NCBI GenBank assembly: GCA_907163375.1
Contig: CAJQUW010010479.1
Span: 1 to 64,000, forward strand
From: Prostheceraeus crozeri
Taxonomy: Eukaryota > Platyhelminthes > Polycladida > Euryleptidae
Reading direction: 5' to 3'
DNA length: 64,000 nt
The notes below the pieces were generated by a model that was given only the letters and a program-made list of their open reading frames with translations, was not told where the DNA came from and made no database searches. The stretch's first letter is position 1. Each line of letters opens with the position of its first letter. Below are positions 32,204 to 41,690 of the stretch, in pieces. The translations under genes and the position numbers were made by a program.

Positions 32204-32370
32204 GTGGTCTCGTGGCACAGTGGTTAAGTACTTTTCCTTAGGATCTTTTGGTTGTGTGTTCGAGCCCCGACAGTGTCATTGGAAGTCGGCTTATCCTGAC
32301 TAAAAGTGTAACAGCGCTCCAGCATAGGTCAGCACCGTCCAAGTCGATATTGGGTGAGAAGTAGCGATAA
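32204..32370 (+). repeat. SINE copy C
   Basis: TCGTGGCACAGTGGTTAAGT (A box) and GTTCGAGCCCCGA (B box) are followed by CAGTGTCATTGGAAGTCGGC and GTCAGCACCGTCCAAG. Same family as copies A, B, D and E. This copy has the best preserved B box. Confidence 0.85.
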
Positions 32371-32727
32371 AACAAGCACTTGGAATATTGCCTGTAATTA
32401 TTCACTATACAGATGATTGGCAATTTTGCCTTCACTGATAACATGGGCTTCACAAATAGCTTTTAATGTTGCTTAATGGAATGTATCATTGTGGAATCTT
32501 GCAAAGGAGAGCTTAACTTGTGATGAGACAACTGGTGGAAGATATTGAACGACGCAAGACGCTACTCCGACTGAGACGGATGTCTGAGAGACGTCGATAA
32601 TCTGAACGGAAGAATGAGGGAGGAGAGAATTGCAGATGAAATGAAGAAAATCATGAGAAGACCTCGCAACGGAAAGCGTGCGCACATCAAGCTTGAACGT
32701 CAGTGTAGGTATGTGTGCGGTGTGTGT

Positions 32728-33033
32728 GCTCCCCTACTGGGGGCTTGGACGTTGGTTGACAAATGGGGTTTAGTGAAATGAGAAAATTATTTTCTCACGA
32801 ACGACTCCAGAGGCGACGGATCGGATGACCGATGCGCTATCAAGATTTTTAAAAGAAAAATAAGTGCGACGTTTTCTCTTTTAAAAAACGTTGGTTGACA
32901 AAGTCAGACTTTATCTGAAGCAGTGTGAAGCTTTTAGTGCGGATGACCTTCCTTCCGACTTCTATGGCACTTTTCGATGTCAACCTTTGAACCAAAAGAT
33001 CGCTAAGCCAGGAGGTTAAGTACTGTGCCACGT
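32728..33033 (-). repeat. SINE copy D, split by a short insertion
   Basis: The complement has GGCACAGTACTTAAC-type head sequence near 33033 and the family body CATAGAAGTCGGAAGG, then the tail GCCCCCAGTAGGGGAGC near 32728. It is interrupted at 32764-32887. Confidence 0.75.
32764..32887 (-). mobile_element. 124-bp insertion in SINE D with 15-bp target duplication
   Basis: ACGTTGGTTGACAAA occurs at 32749-32763 and again at 32888-32902, bracketing 124 bp foreign to the SINE. On the complement the insert reads TAGCGCATCGGTCATCCGAT and then GGAGTCGTTCGTGAG, weakly like the D-arm and T-arm of a tRNA. A duplication this long indicates insertion by a LINE endonuclease, so it is probably a tiny tRNA-like SINE or a copied tRNA fragment. 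Confidence 0.6.
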
Positions 33034-34165
33034 TAAAAAAGGAAAGTGGAGAAAAAGTAAAGAAGCTAAACGAATGTGGGGAAGCTTGAGTTGATTGACT
33101 TCTCGGCTCATCTTGACAAATTACAGATGACAACGTCGCAAGACTGGATCTCACACTGCATGAAAGTGACGTTTTGATACTAGTGCGACAATCAGAAATT
33201 CGGGTCTGTCCTATTTTGTTCGTTGGATAAACAAAACTGAATCAGATCACTTGTGTAAAGCATAATAGAAGTTAGTGTTTATATTTCCCTGATAACTGCG
33301 GTTAAGGTTTCGAAGTTACCATATTCGTTAACTGGTCGGAGTTTTTTTTCAGTAACGGAATATTCGCGGAATCATCAAAATATTCGCGTGACGGACAAAT
33401 CTTAATCCCAGATTAGCATGCAGCAAAATAGCTTCAATTCTACGATCTTGTCTTAAGCTTATCTGACCTTAAGGGGAGGATTCTGCCCAAGCCTCTTTAT
33501 TTCTTTCTGCTATGATCAGATAAGATGTCTTAAAAGGTTTAAACGAGCATTTCAACCAGAAGCCTTTGGGTGAACGGTGACCCCAGCACGTCAATATTCG
33601 GCAACGAAAAGAAAGTTAACGCTATTCTAATGATGCCCCTCGCTCGATGCCGCATTATTTATCGCGTTATTTGAGGCGTTATTTATTTTTTGGCGCCTCA
33701 AATTGCGTTAAAATTTTTCTTGAAAGCAGCTAGGACATGAGTGGGCCTAATTTTTATGCCTTACAATCTAGCATTCAATTAATCATCTTACTAGTCACAG
33801 ATGACCATGAAAGAGCCACTGAAAGCATGCACTTGTACTGGAATGATGAAATTCTAAAAATTTTCAACTTCTTCCTTCTGCATTTGTTCATTTGAATTTC
33901 TTGCAATGGTTTCAAGATGCATTTTCAGATGAATGCATTATTTTCCTTAGATTCCTTAGATTTTAATCACAGTAGTTCGTAGAATACGCCCCCGTGGGCA
34001 TAAGCCTGCTCAAAAAGCCTCGTTCAGAAAGGGTAAATTTAATTTTTTAGGGAATGCGATTCTTAATATCCGATTTCATGTGGAACTTCACTTCATATCT
34101 TAGCTCAGTTTACATGAATTTTAGTTTGCATTTGCACGTATTCTTCACAAATGCCTTTTTTGCAG
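33034..34165. other. FBH1 intron 5, last part
   Basis: Gene-free. Near 33645-33720 the word GCGTTATTT recurs with GGCGCCTCAA, which may be another orphan transposon end. Confidence 0.35.
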
Positions 34166-34255
34166 AGCCGCTCAGCTGCACGCTCAGAAAATCTTTCCGA
34201 AGAATGTTGAATGCCGAACTGGACATTCTTTAGCATTTCAAGCAGTGGGAAGAAA
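34166..34255 (+). CDS. FBH1: FBH1 exon 6: motif Ia region
   Basis: Completes K530 and encodes 531-559 with two bases of 560. The acceptor CCTTTTTTGCAG is strong. AAQLHAQKIFPKNVECRTGH has exactly the spacing of the vertebrate [29 protein letters not shown] matches SMAYGHIGR. The usual Phe before His550 is Gly here. The donor GTGAGT leaves phase 2. Confidence 0.9.
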
Positions 34256-34738
34256 GTGAGTTGATGATGCTCTCCCGGTCTGTAGAAAGGTATATGTGGA
34301 CATTGTTAGGGAACATGCTTTCATCTTTTTTGATGGATATATTGCGATAACCTGACATTATCGTTCTAGGAGAGCATTCTAACCAAAAGATTTTTGTAGT
34401 ATCCTCGCTTGCCTTCTACTAGAATTAGCAAGCTAAAATTAGTTGCTGTTGTATTCTGCTAGTTCAAAATCGTGGTGAATTCCATTTTGACGTCATTCAG
34501 TGCTATATTAATGATGATGGCCCGTCAATGCATGTGACAAATAACTATCACGTGTGAATATAATACTTTGGGACAAGTGTTATGGTTTTATCATAATTCT
34601 TAAACTGAAGGCCCTGGAAAAATCTTGTGATCAATATATGAACACTGTGACAATATATGAATAAGTTTTCTGCATATTCATCGATAGTATTTACCTAATA
34701 ATAAATTTCCATTACAATCTGTCTAATATCTTCCGCAG
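34256..34738. other. FBH1 intron 6
   Basis: A 483-bp intron with no element recognised. Confidence 0.7.
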
Positions 34739-34988
34739 TTATCGACATAAACTAGGAAACTTGAATACTCGGAGCTTGGTCGATATTCTCTCCGCCCTAG
34801 GATCTGGTGAAGGAAATTTGTTTCGCCGAGTGAAGCTCGTGAAAAACGCATTGGAGAGCTTTATTGCATCTGCAGAAAACTCTATCACATCAGATTTCAT
34901 CACATCGGACGCCACTGCGAAGGAAAAAGCACAAGCTGTGGAGGAGGCAAATGATGTCTGGAAATTGATGGTGGACAGGTCTCATAAC
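34739..34988 (+). CDS. FBH1: FBH1 exon 7: region between motifs Ia and II
   Basis: Completes N560 and encodes 561-643. The acceptor ATATCTTCCGCAG precedes YRHKLGNLNTRSLVDILS. FRRVKLVKNALESFIASAEN matches the vertebrate [32 protein letters not shown] matches the LEASRLWDNM stretch just before the conserved MTHDGYLKL. The donor GTAAGC follows N643 in phase 0. An earlier GT at 34979 is possible but less good. Confidence 0.88.
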
Positions 34989-36898
34989 GTAAGCAACATG
35001 AAATTTCCATTTTCACTGAGTGATAAATGATTTGCAGAAGGTACTGCATGACTGTCTGGTCCTGGTTTTCTATCATCTGATAACGATTCCAACGAGTTTT
35101 GAGTCATCATTTATCGAAGCAGATATCACTGCATCCACATCTCCTGCTACGAGTAAAATTCAACCGAACATTTTATAAGTACCGCTACCTGCGCCAATGC
35201 ATGAAAGGGAGAGCTACACACTGTATTGATTCATTTTCGCCAATTCCCGAAAATTATGCGGGAAGGATCCGGATGAAAATAATATCCAGGGATTATAGCT
35301 GTCTCAAAATTAAGTCCATTGCAAATATATAAATCGTTGTTCCAAGATTGATTTTGTCCAACGTCCGTTGGAGATGAAGGAAAAGTACTTTTTCATGTAG
35401 GAGCGTGCTTTACATTTCTTACAGTTAAATAAGTAGTAGTGACATATCATCATGTACAGTATACTAAGCACACTAAACGCTTACTGCACAATGTGAAAAT
35501 AATTGGTGATGTTAATAACGCTTTTTGCCAAGATAGTTCTAGGAAGAGTTTTCACTTTCCTGCCTACTGAAAAGATGAGTGAGCTCATCAGTACTTGTAG
35601 GTTTCTGTCGAACAATCTATCTTTTTTTGAGAGCGGATTTTTGAAAAAAGAAAATAACTGTTTACAAAACTTCACAGCTAATAACGGAAAAATTTGAGAT
35701 TAATCTCTTTAATGCATTTTTTTCTAAAATTTCCGAAGAACGATTGATTCAATGAATTTTGATTATTCCTGCTTTGCCTCAGTTGTCAGTTCAGTTTCAT
35801 AATAGTTTTCCGCTATCAGTGACAAATGTTTTGGCAAAAATCTACCTATAGTTACACCGTGAATGCTGAACTCCTTGAATCGGATATTGAGATAACGAAG
35901 CTAATCACGTAAAAATTTGCACTATCAATTGACACCACTATTACCTTCCCCCATTAGGGTTAGCCTACCGTGGTATATGCAGCATTATTGCCTGTTAATT
36001 GCCTGTTGATTGTATATCAACATGGCAGAATTATCTCTTTATCGATGTTGTTTGAAACTCGTTGACATTAGAGATTCAGTAATCTTTTGAAGCTAATATG
36101 AATGAATCCTCGGCTTTTAACGAAAATCCAAGAATCCATCACGATATAATGCATATGTTGAAAGTACGCAATTGTTTGATAAACGGTCGTTCTAAAATTC
36201 GAACTTCCTATGGATTGCAATCATAACCTCATCATTTAGCATTAGCCTTCTATCAGATTATTTCCTCCTTTGTTTCCACATCGGCATCCTTCGTTTGGTG
36301 GTTAGCCTACCTGTTCTTTAGAAAATGCAACAATTTTTTCTTATTCTTCCACTTGGTCTAGATCCTTTCATGTGGCCTTCAATAATCTCTCCCAATTAAC
36401 CTTCATAATGTCGAATGAAGTCCAAGCCATCAATGCTGCCTTCTATCTTCGGAATCTATCTATTTCTATCTAATTCTATCTTCCATCTTCGGAAATGCAG
36501 CAGCTGCAGTCACTTTGCCCTGGTACCATTAAATCTATATAAACATCTTGAATCTATTCGCCGAAAAGAAAGTATCCGCTGGAATAAACGGAATGTGCAA
36601 ATTACATAGGCTTGCGATACAGAGCACTGTCATGTAGTCTAAGTAAATTAATAAGAAAGCATATTATATACTTTTATGTCAGAATTTTGTAAATTCTGTT
36701 TCATTTAGCACAACTGACCTAGAATCGGCGTGAAGGTGACCGGCCGCTTTCCTTAACTGATAATATCAGTGAATTAGTGATATGACAAGCAGAAGTGAAA
36801 TATCTATGTTTTTGTGACTGGTGTGTTTACTGTTTAGCACAATATAAATATGTCGCATAATCCAAAAGTGAAGTAACTAGTGTGCGAGTATATCATTT
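34989..36898. other. Gene-free stretch after FBH1 exon 7
   Basis: No exon encoding MTHDGYLKL or VDEAQD (motif II) is visible here. No repeats recognised. Confidence 0.45.
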
Positions 36899-36902
36899 TT
36901 AA

Positions 36903-39470
36903 CACTCGAAGCGCGGCGGCATCAAATTTGACGCTTTTGTACTTAAAATCCGTCCTCCACTGTTACATTTCATGTATGCTAATCATGATACGATTAGCTG
37001 ACTTTTTCTACTTCTTATAGACGATGACTAAAGTGCCACTTAGTCGCTATTTTATGTTAAACATCTTAGATGCTCACTGAATTAACCATTAACCGCGGAA
37101 GGCGTCAAAAATGACGCTTTAGATTAAGTAATTGGAAAATTTATTATTCCATATTTTTCGTTCACCGGCTTTTATGATCTCGTCTCTCAATACATAGGAG
37201 CAGAAATAAAAAGTTCTAACTGTTGATAATCATTTGCTATTTGTTGCAATCATGACGATGACCAACAACCTCAAACACAGTCAACACAGGCACAGGCAAC
37301 GTAAGTCTCTTTCTTTGCCATACACACTCCGCAACACAGCTTCCCACAAACATTGCACACTGTGTTTGTTTTGTTGTGGTGAGCACTAACTTGACAATTT
37401 CGCCTTTTTGATGGGGTGCTGTAGAAGCAAAATAATCACGAAGAGATGGCGCGACTGATATGTGGTGAAAGGGACACAGTTGTTCACCATGTTGCAGCAT
37501 GAATGACTGGCGAGGCAATTGACTGTTAAAACATTTTTTGTAAAGTATCCATGAATTGATAATCGATAAATCGAGAATGTTGTAAAACACAGTGATTGGC
37601 CAACGCCGAGTAGGAGCCTTCGTGGCATACTTTCGCGTCAGAATCCATGACATCCACTCCGATCTTAGTAGCATTGTAGAATGCAATGGGCTCAGGTAAT
37701 TTTTTGTTGTTGTCCTGTACCTTGCAGGAATTATGTAGGGAGGACAGAAGAACAACCACTTTTTCTTTTTCCCCTTGTACACAAAAAGCGTGATTGGTTT
37801 TTCAACGAGCATGTAAGCATCACAACCGTAACAGATCCATTGAAGTCTCACTCGTAAGTAGTACCTTCTTGGTATTTCTCCTATTGTTCGCCTTATTGTA
37901 TCAACAATGGTGGTATCAACCTTCAACAAGTCCTCGGCCAAAGTTCTTGATGTGAAGAAATTGTCCGTGTTCACGTTGTATCCTTTCCGAACATATGGCA
38001 ACATCTACTTTAGCACAACGTGTTGACCCAATTTACCTTCGTAATCTTCTTTGTCAAAGTAAGGGAATCCATTCAAAACGAAGTTACTCTCCACCTCGCA
38101 TAGAACCCAGAACTTGATACCGAATTTATCGGGCTTGTTCTGCATATAAACGATAAATGGACATCGAACTTTACATGGCAAGAACTGCTCACCTACTATG
38201 AGATTCTGTTGTGGGACATAAGTGCTTTGACTGTTTTCAAATAATCGATCCCATAACTGAGAGATGGGTCTAAATCTATCACTTTTTACTATGACCTTTG
38301 TCTTCGAATCGCAAGTATCGCATAATAGAGCGGAATCGGTCCCGATAAATAGTGTTCATCACAATTGGAAGGTCCCACTTTTTGTTCGACATCATGTCTA
38401 TGTCGAATTTCGATGCTGCAGTAGCACCCCGAATAATCAGAATCCCGAGGAATGCAAGAAATTCGGCTTTGTCGATAGACCATGTATCATCCCCTTGATG
38501 ACGAGCTTCTTCGATTGTATACTTCATGACGCAGTTGATCATGGCATCGTCGAATATCAAATTGGAGGCAGAGAAGAAATTGTCAGTGTCGATCGCGCAC
38601 GTGTCCGTGACTTACAGCCTGCTGAAGCTTTGAAGACATTTCGCACTGATCGTCTTCCACTGCTGAGATCGCCTGTTGAATCGTCAAGTAACTTCCATTT
38701 GCTTTCGTCCTTACCCATAAGCCCAGTTGTATCAGTTCGATTTCTAATAATATCAGGTGTTTCCTCATCATCAGTACCACTACTGTTGTCAACCGAAGAA
38801 TCGTGTAATAAATTGTCATCAACACCGTCCAAAATACCTTCACTGTGTTCGAGTTCTAATTCCACACCTTCGGAGCGGTCGGACGAAGTGTTAGTCAAGC
38901 GTCTTATCGCTTGAGCTGCCTCTCTTTTCGTTCACCGCATGATACAAGTCTGATATCAAAGTTTGAAGACATTAGCCTTACCGTCAGACGATCAAGTCTG
39001 ACACGCCTTCATTGGTTGCTATATTCGTGCTGTAGTCATATTGAATGCAGTCACGCTTCTCAATAAGAAAGTGACCGTATGAGCGCAAACGCCTCACTCG
39101 ACAATGCATACGCTGTATGCAAGGTCATACACATTGGCCACACTTGCAGTAGCTAAGATTGCACAACGATGCCGTCAATCGGAGTGCGCTGAGAATTTTT
39201 AGCGATACAAGAAATGTAAGAGAGTACATAGATCTTCAATTTTACAACTGACATGCAATATTCAAATACCGAAATATTAGACATCACGGTATCTCTATAT
39301 TTAGTGTCTGATTGTCAACATATAAATAGCCTGAATGTAATCAGTAATGCCTACAAATCGAAGGAAAAGTTTCCAGGTCAGTAACATGTAGTACCGCATA
39401 AAATATTGAAAGGCGTCAATCATGACGCCTGTCGCGGTTTTAGGTAATCCAATTGTCAGCGCTTCTAGTG
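36903..39470 (-). mobile_element. piggyBac transposon with both ends and TTAA duplications
   Basis: TTAA lies at 36899-36902 and 39471-39474. The ends CACTCGAAGCGC and (complement) CACTAGAAGCGC are inverted repeats. Short palindromic words GGCGTCAAAAATGACGC, GGCGTCAATCATGACGCC and a TTTGACGC half-site lie inside the ends. The transposase is on the minus strand and nearly whole but broken. At 2.57 kb the size suits an element that was once autonomous. Confidence 0.9.
37237..38914 (-). pseudogene. piggyBac transposase, near full length but broken
   Basis: The N-terminal part (38557-38898) is acidic (DRSEGVELELEHSEGILDG) as in the family. Next come FLAFLGILIIRGATAASKFD and MNTIYRDRFRSIMRYLRFED (38279-38560). 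The stretch 38010-38240 gives CPFIVYMQNKPDKFGIKFW, preceded by LIVGEQ where active relatives have DE, so the first catalytic Asp appears to be Gly. YNVNTDNFFTSRTLAEDLL holds the second Asp and TKIGVDVMDSDAK the third. The C-terminus contains cysteines spaced like the zinc-binding tail (CAMFVGSCVAECVW). Three or four frame changes and at least one stop, just before MLPYVRKGYN, break it. Confidence 0.85.
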
Positions 39471-39474
39471 TTAA

Positions 39475-40364
39475 TACTTCACGAAATCATTAAACATGCA
39501 TAAACACATATAAAAAATGTGTAGTGCAATAAGTGATGCTTCAAAAATATGTCAACAAAATTATCTGATCAAAAATGAACCCGGTGGAATCGTCTGGTTG
39601 GAATTTGAATATGAAGTAATGTTACGATTCAAAGTCAGTTATTTATAGTCACTGCTGCTATTGTTGAGTGCTTACATCTTCATTGATATCAGATGAATTT
39701 CCGATCATATCAAATTTAGTTATGAAGTTCAACCTTTGAACGTAGAGGAGGAATGTAATGAACTTTCATATTTTGTTTCGTAAAGGGCATGCAAAGTTAA
39801 CAGAATGAATGATTTCAGGTCATCATTTCTTCATTTTTCTTGCACTGTACTTCGTTTAATTTAAAACACATCTTCATGATAGAAAAAATCAATTAAAATA
39901 CATGTAGCCTCTTTCGTCTATTGTTTCATCTTCGTTTAGCTTACTAGCGCCACTACACCCAACAAGGCAAATTATGACCCACTGATAGGAAATTCAAGAA
40001 GGAGAAGGAACATTTGTCTCCTACAATTGACAGTTTCATGCAAAACTTCATGAAATACCAACCAGGATTTGAGCAAAATCTATTTGCATTTTGAACTTTC
40101 AAATAAGTAATAGTATCTGCTTTATCGACATTCTGAGGAGAAAGAATTTGTAGCATTGTTAGTAAGAGACCAAAACAATGTCGTCTTTACATCAGAGCTA
40201 AATCCACCGATGCTGAATAAACCAAGTTGATAAGTGAGTATTTCAGGAAAGCGTAGATACTTATTCAGCACACTGCTTTATAATTGACTAAAATGCGTTA
40301 TGGTGAGTGTATTAAATAGCAACTTTTAAAAATCCTGTATTGATATTCAATGCAATAAAAGTAA
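39475..40364. other. Gene-free stretch
   Basis: No gene or element recognised. Confidence 0.35.
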
Positions 40365-40613
40365 AAGCACTGTAGCAAGTGTTACATAGGAGAAACAAGA
40401 AAGCATTTTATTACTCGGATAAACGAACATATGAAAGGAAGACCTGCTTCTGAAATTAGCATGCACGAACACTGTCCTAACGGAGAGAATTTTAGAATTA
40501 TTTAAAGAACTAAGTCGGGGTTGACAAAATTGGCTGAAGCTCTGCATATTCGCGAGATTAATGACGAAATATTGATGAATATTCAACTTGTGACACAGTT
40601 AGAACTTTGGTGA
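40365..40613 (+). pseudogene. Penelope-like element GIY-YIG endonuclease fragment
   Basis: KHCSKCYIGETRKHFITRIN matches the cysteine-flanked GIY-YIG endonuclease that ends the single protein of Penelope-like retroelements. EHMKGRPASEISMHEHCPNG and LAEALHIREINDE continue the domain in the expected order. The reverse transcriptase is not present, so this is a 5'-truncated, broken remnant. LINE endonucleases have a different fold, so Penelope is the best fit. Confidence 0.75.
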
Positions 40614-40720
40614 ATCCATGCACTACAAATGTACCGACGACCTATTGATGAATATTCAAGTTGTAACGCAGTTAGAATTTTTGTTATTGAATCCATGCTA
40701 TACAAATGTACCGACGACCT
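40571..40720. repeat. Tandem duplication of about 75 bp
   Basis: The segment starting ATTGATGAATATTCAA and ending ACAAATGTACCGACGACCT occurs at 40571-40643 and again at 40644-40720, roughly 90% alike. It overlaps the end of the GIY-YIG fragment. Confidence 0.88.
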
Positions 40721-41326
40721 ATGAACTGATGGTATGTAGTTCACTTTCCTTTTGTACATAAGCTCCATTTTATTGTAACATCTGTTCCTCCTGTCACTGA
40801 TGACCAATTTTGCTCGAAACACGTTTGATCCTCAAAATGAATAGTTTTCATTCTAAAATGATATTCAATGATTTTATGTGGAATGATGTCATTACAATAT
40901 TATAACAACATCATAACACATAAAAACAAACAGCATATTCCAATTTGTAATGCGTGCACAAGTACGGCTGTCACATAGTCACACATTCCGTGTTGGAATT
41001 AGGTCTCACTCACACTCACTCCCGTTTTGTATCCTTTGAGCCCTTTTCATCAACATTTTATTAGCCATGGCAAATATATGCCGTTGGAAAGATGTACAAC
41101 TACAAGACTGCTTGGATACACTAGCACAGCGCGAATGCACGTGCTAAATAATGTTGAAAATAGTACTGATAGGAAGTACTTATCAACATACAAAGACTAT
41201 AAGGTTCACACATTACATTATTGAGCAAAGACACTGGATACACACACAGAGTTAAGACTGATTCGGAAAATTACACAAAACATGTGAGGCAAGGGATTTC
41301 AGGTGTGTTTGAAAAGCTGACAGGGA
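40721..41326. other. Gene-free stretch after the Penelope fragment
   Basis: CACTGATGACCAATTTTGCT then CGAAACACG near 40795-40823 resembles motifs found in the terminal repeats of Penelope-like elements. Otherwise nothing recognised. Confidence 0.35.
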
Positions 41327-41690
41327 ACATGATTATAGGGATGAGTGGGGAAGAATGTTTATAATGCCACTTGTGAGGGATAAAGGTGCCCGCCGAAAGC
41401 GCTCGGATGGCGGATGAGTGGGCTGCATATTTTTAGGCAGCTCATAGTAGGTTTGTCTGAGGTTGTAATTGAGCTGACGTTGTAAGGGTTTATATAAGAG
41501 AAAAGCACGGGGACAAGTATCGTTAATCATTTTATAGGCTGCGCTTGCAATGATACGAGCACGGCGAACAGACAGCAGCTCGAGCTTAACCTCATCATAA
41601 TGAGTCCGACCGAGATGGGTACGGAGAGGCAAGCGCAAAATATATCTGATGGCTCTGTTTTGTAGAGATTGTAGAGACAACTGTCCCCTA
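41327..41690 (-). pseudogene. LINE ORF2 C-terminal fragment
   Basis: The minus-strand frame reads MSLQSLQNRAIRYILRLPLR, then HYDEVKLELLSVRRARIIAS and YKMINDTCPRAFLLY. LQNRAIR followed by a leucine-rich region and an RR block is the usual C-terminus of Jockey/CR1-type LINE proteins downstream of the polymerase. It is 5'-truncated, with the reverse transcriptase core missing. Confidence 0.7.

Larger units (their letters stand above)
15638..34988 (+). other. FBH1: FBH1 gene span, seven coding exons, 3' part not found
   Basis: FBH1 is an F-box DNA helicase of the UvrD/Rep type. In animals it acts in the nucleus as part of an SCF ubiquitin ligase and as a 3'-5' helicase that removes RAD51 and processes stalled forks. 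Seven exons give 643 residues. Each join is in phase (0, 2, 0, 2, 2, 2, 0), and the order follows my memory of the vertebrate protein. The window carries the F-box, the middle region, Walker A and motif Ia. Motifs II to VI, some 400 residues, are not found after 34988, so the gene continues through a very long intron, ends beyond the window, or is truncated or misassembled. Introns 2 to 5 are 2-6 kb and packed with transposons. Confidence 0.85.

Noticed and set aside
23588-33033. Functional tRNA genes
   Set aside because: A and B boxes are present, but the cloverleaf is not kept and the same body follows each copy, so they are SINE heads.
40790-40825. Hammerhead ribozyme (CTGATGA...GAAAC)
   Set aside because: A 4-bp stem I and a 2-bp stem III can be drawn, but the 12 nt between CTGATGA and GAAAC do not form helix II, so a working ribozyme is not supported.
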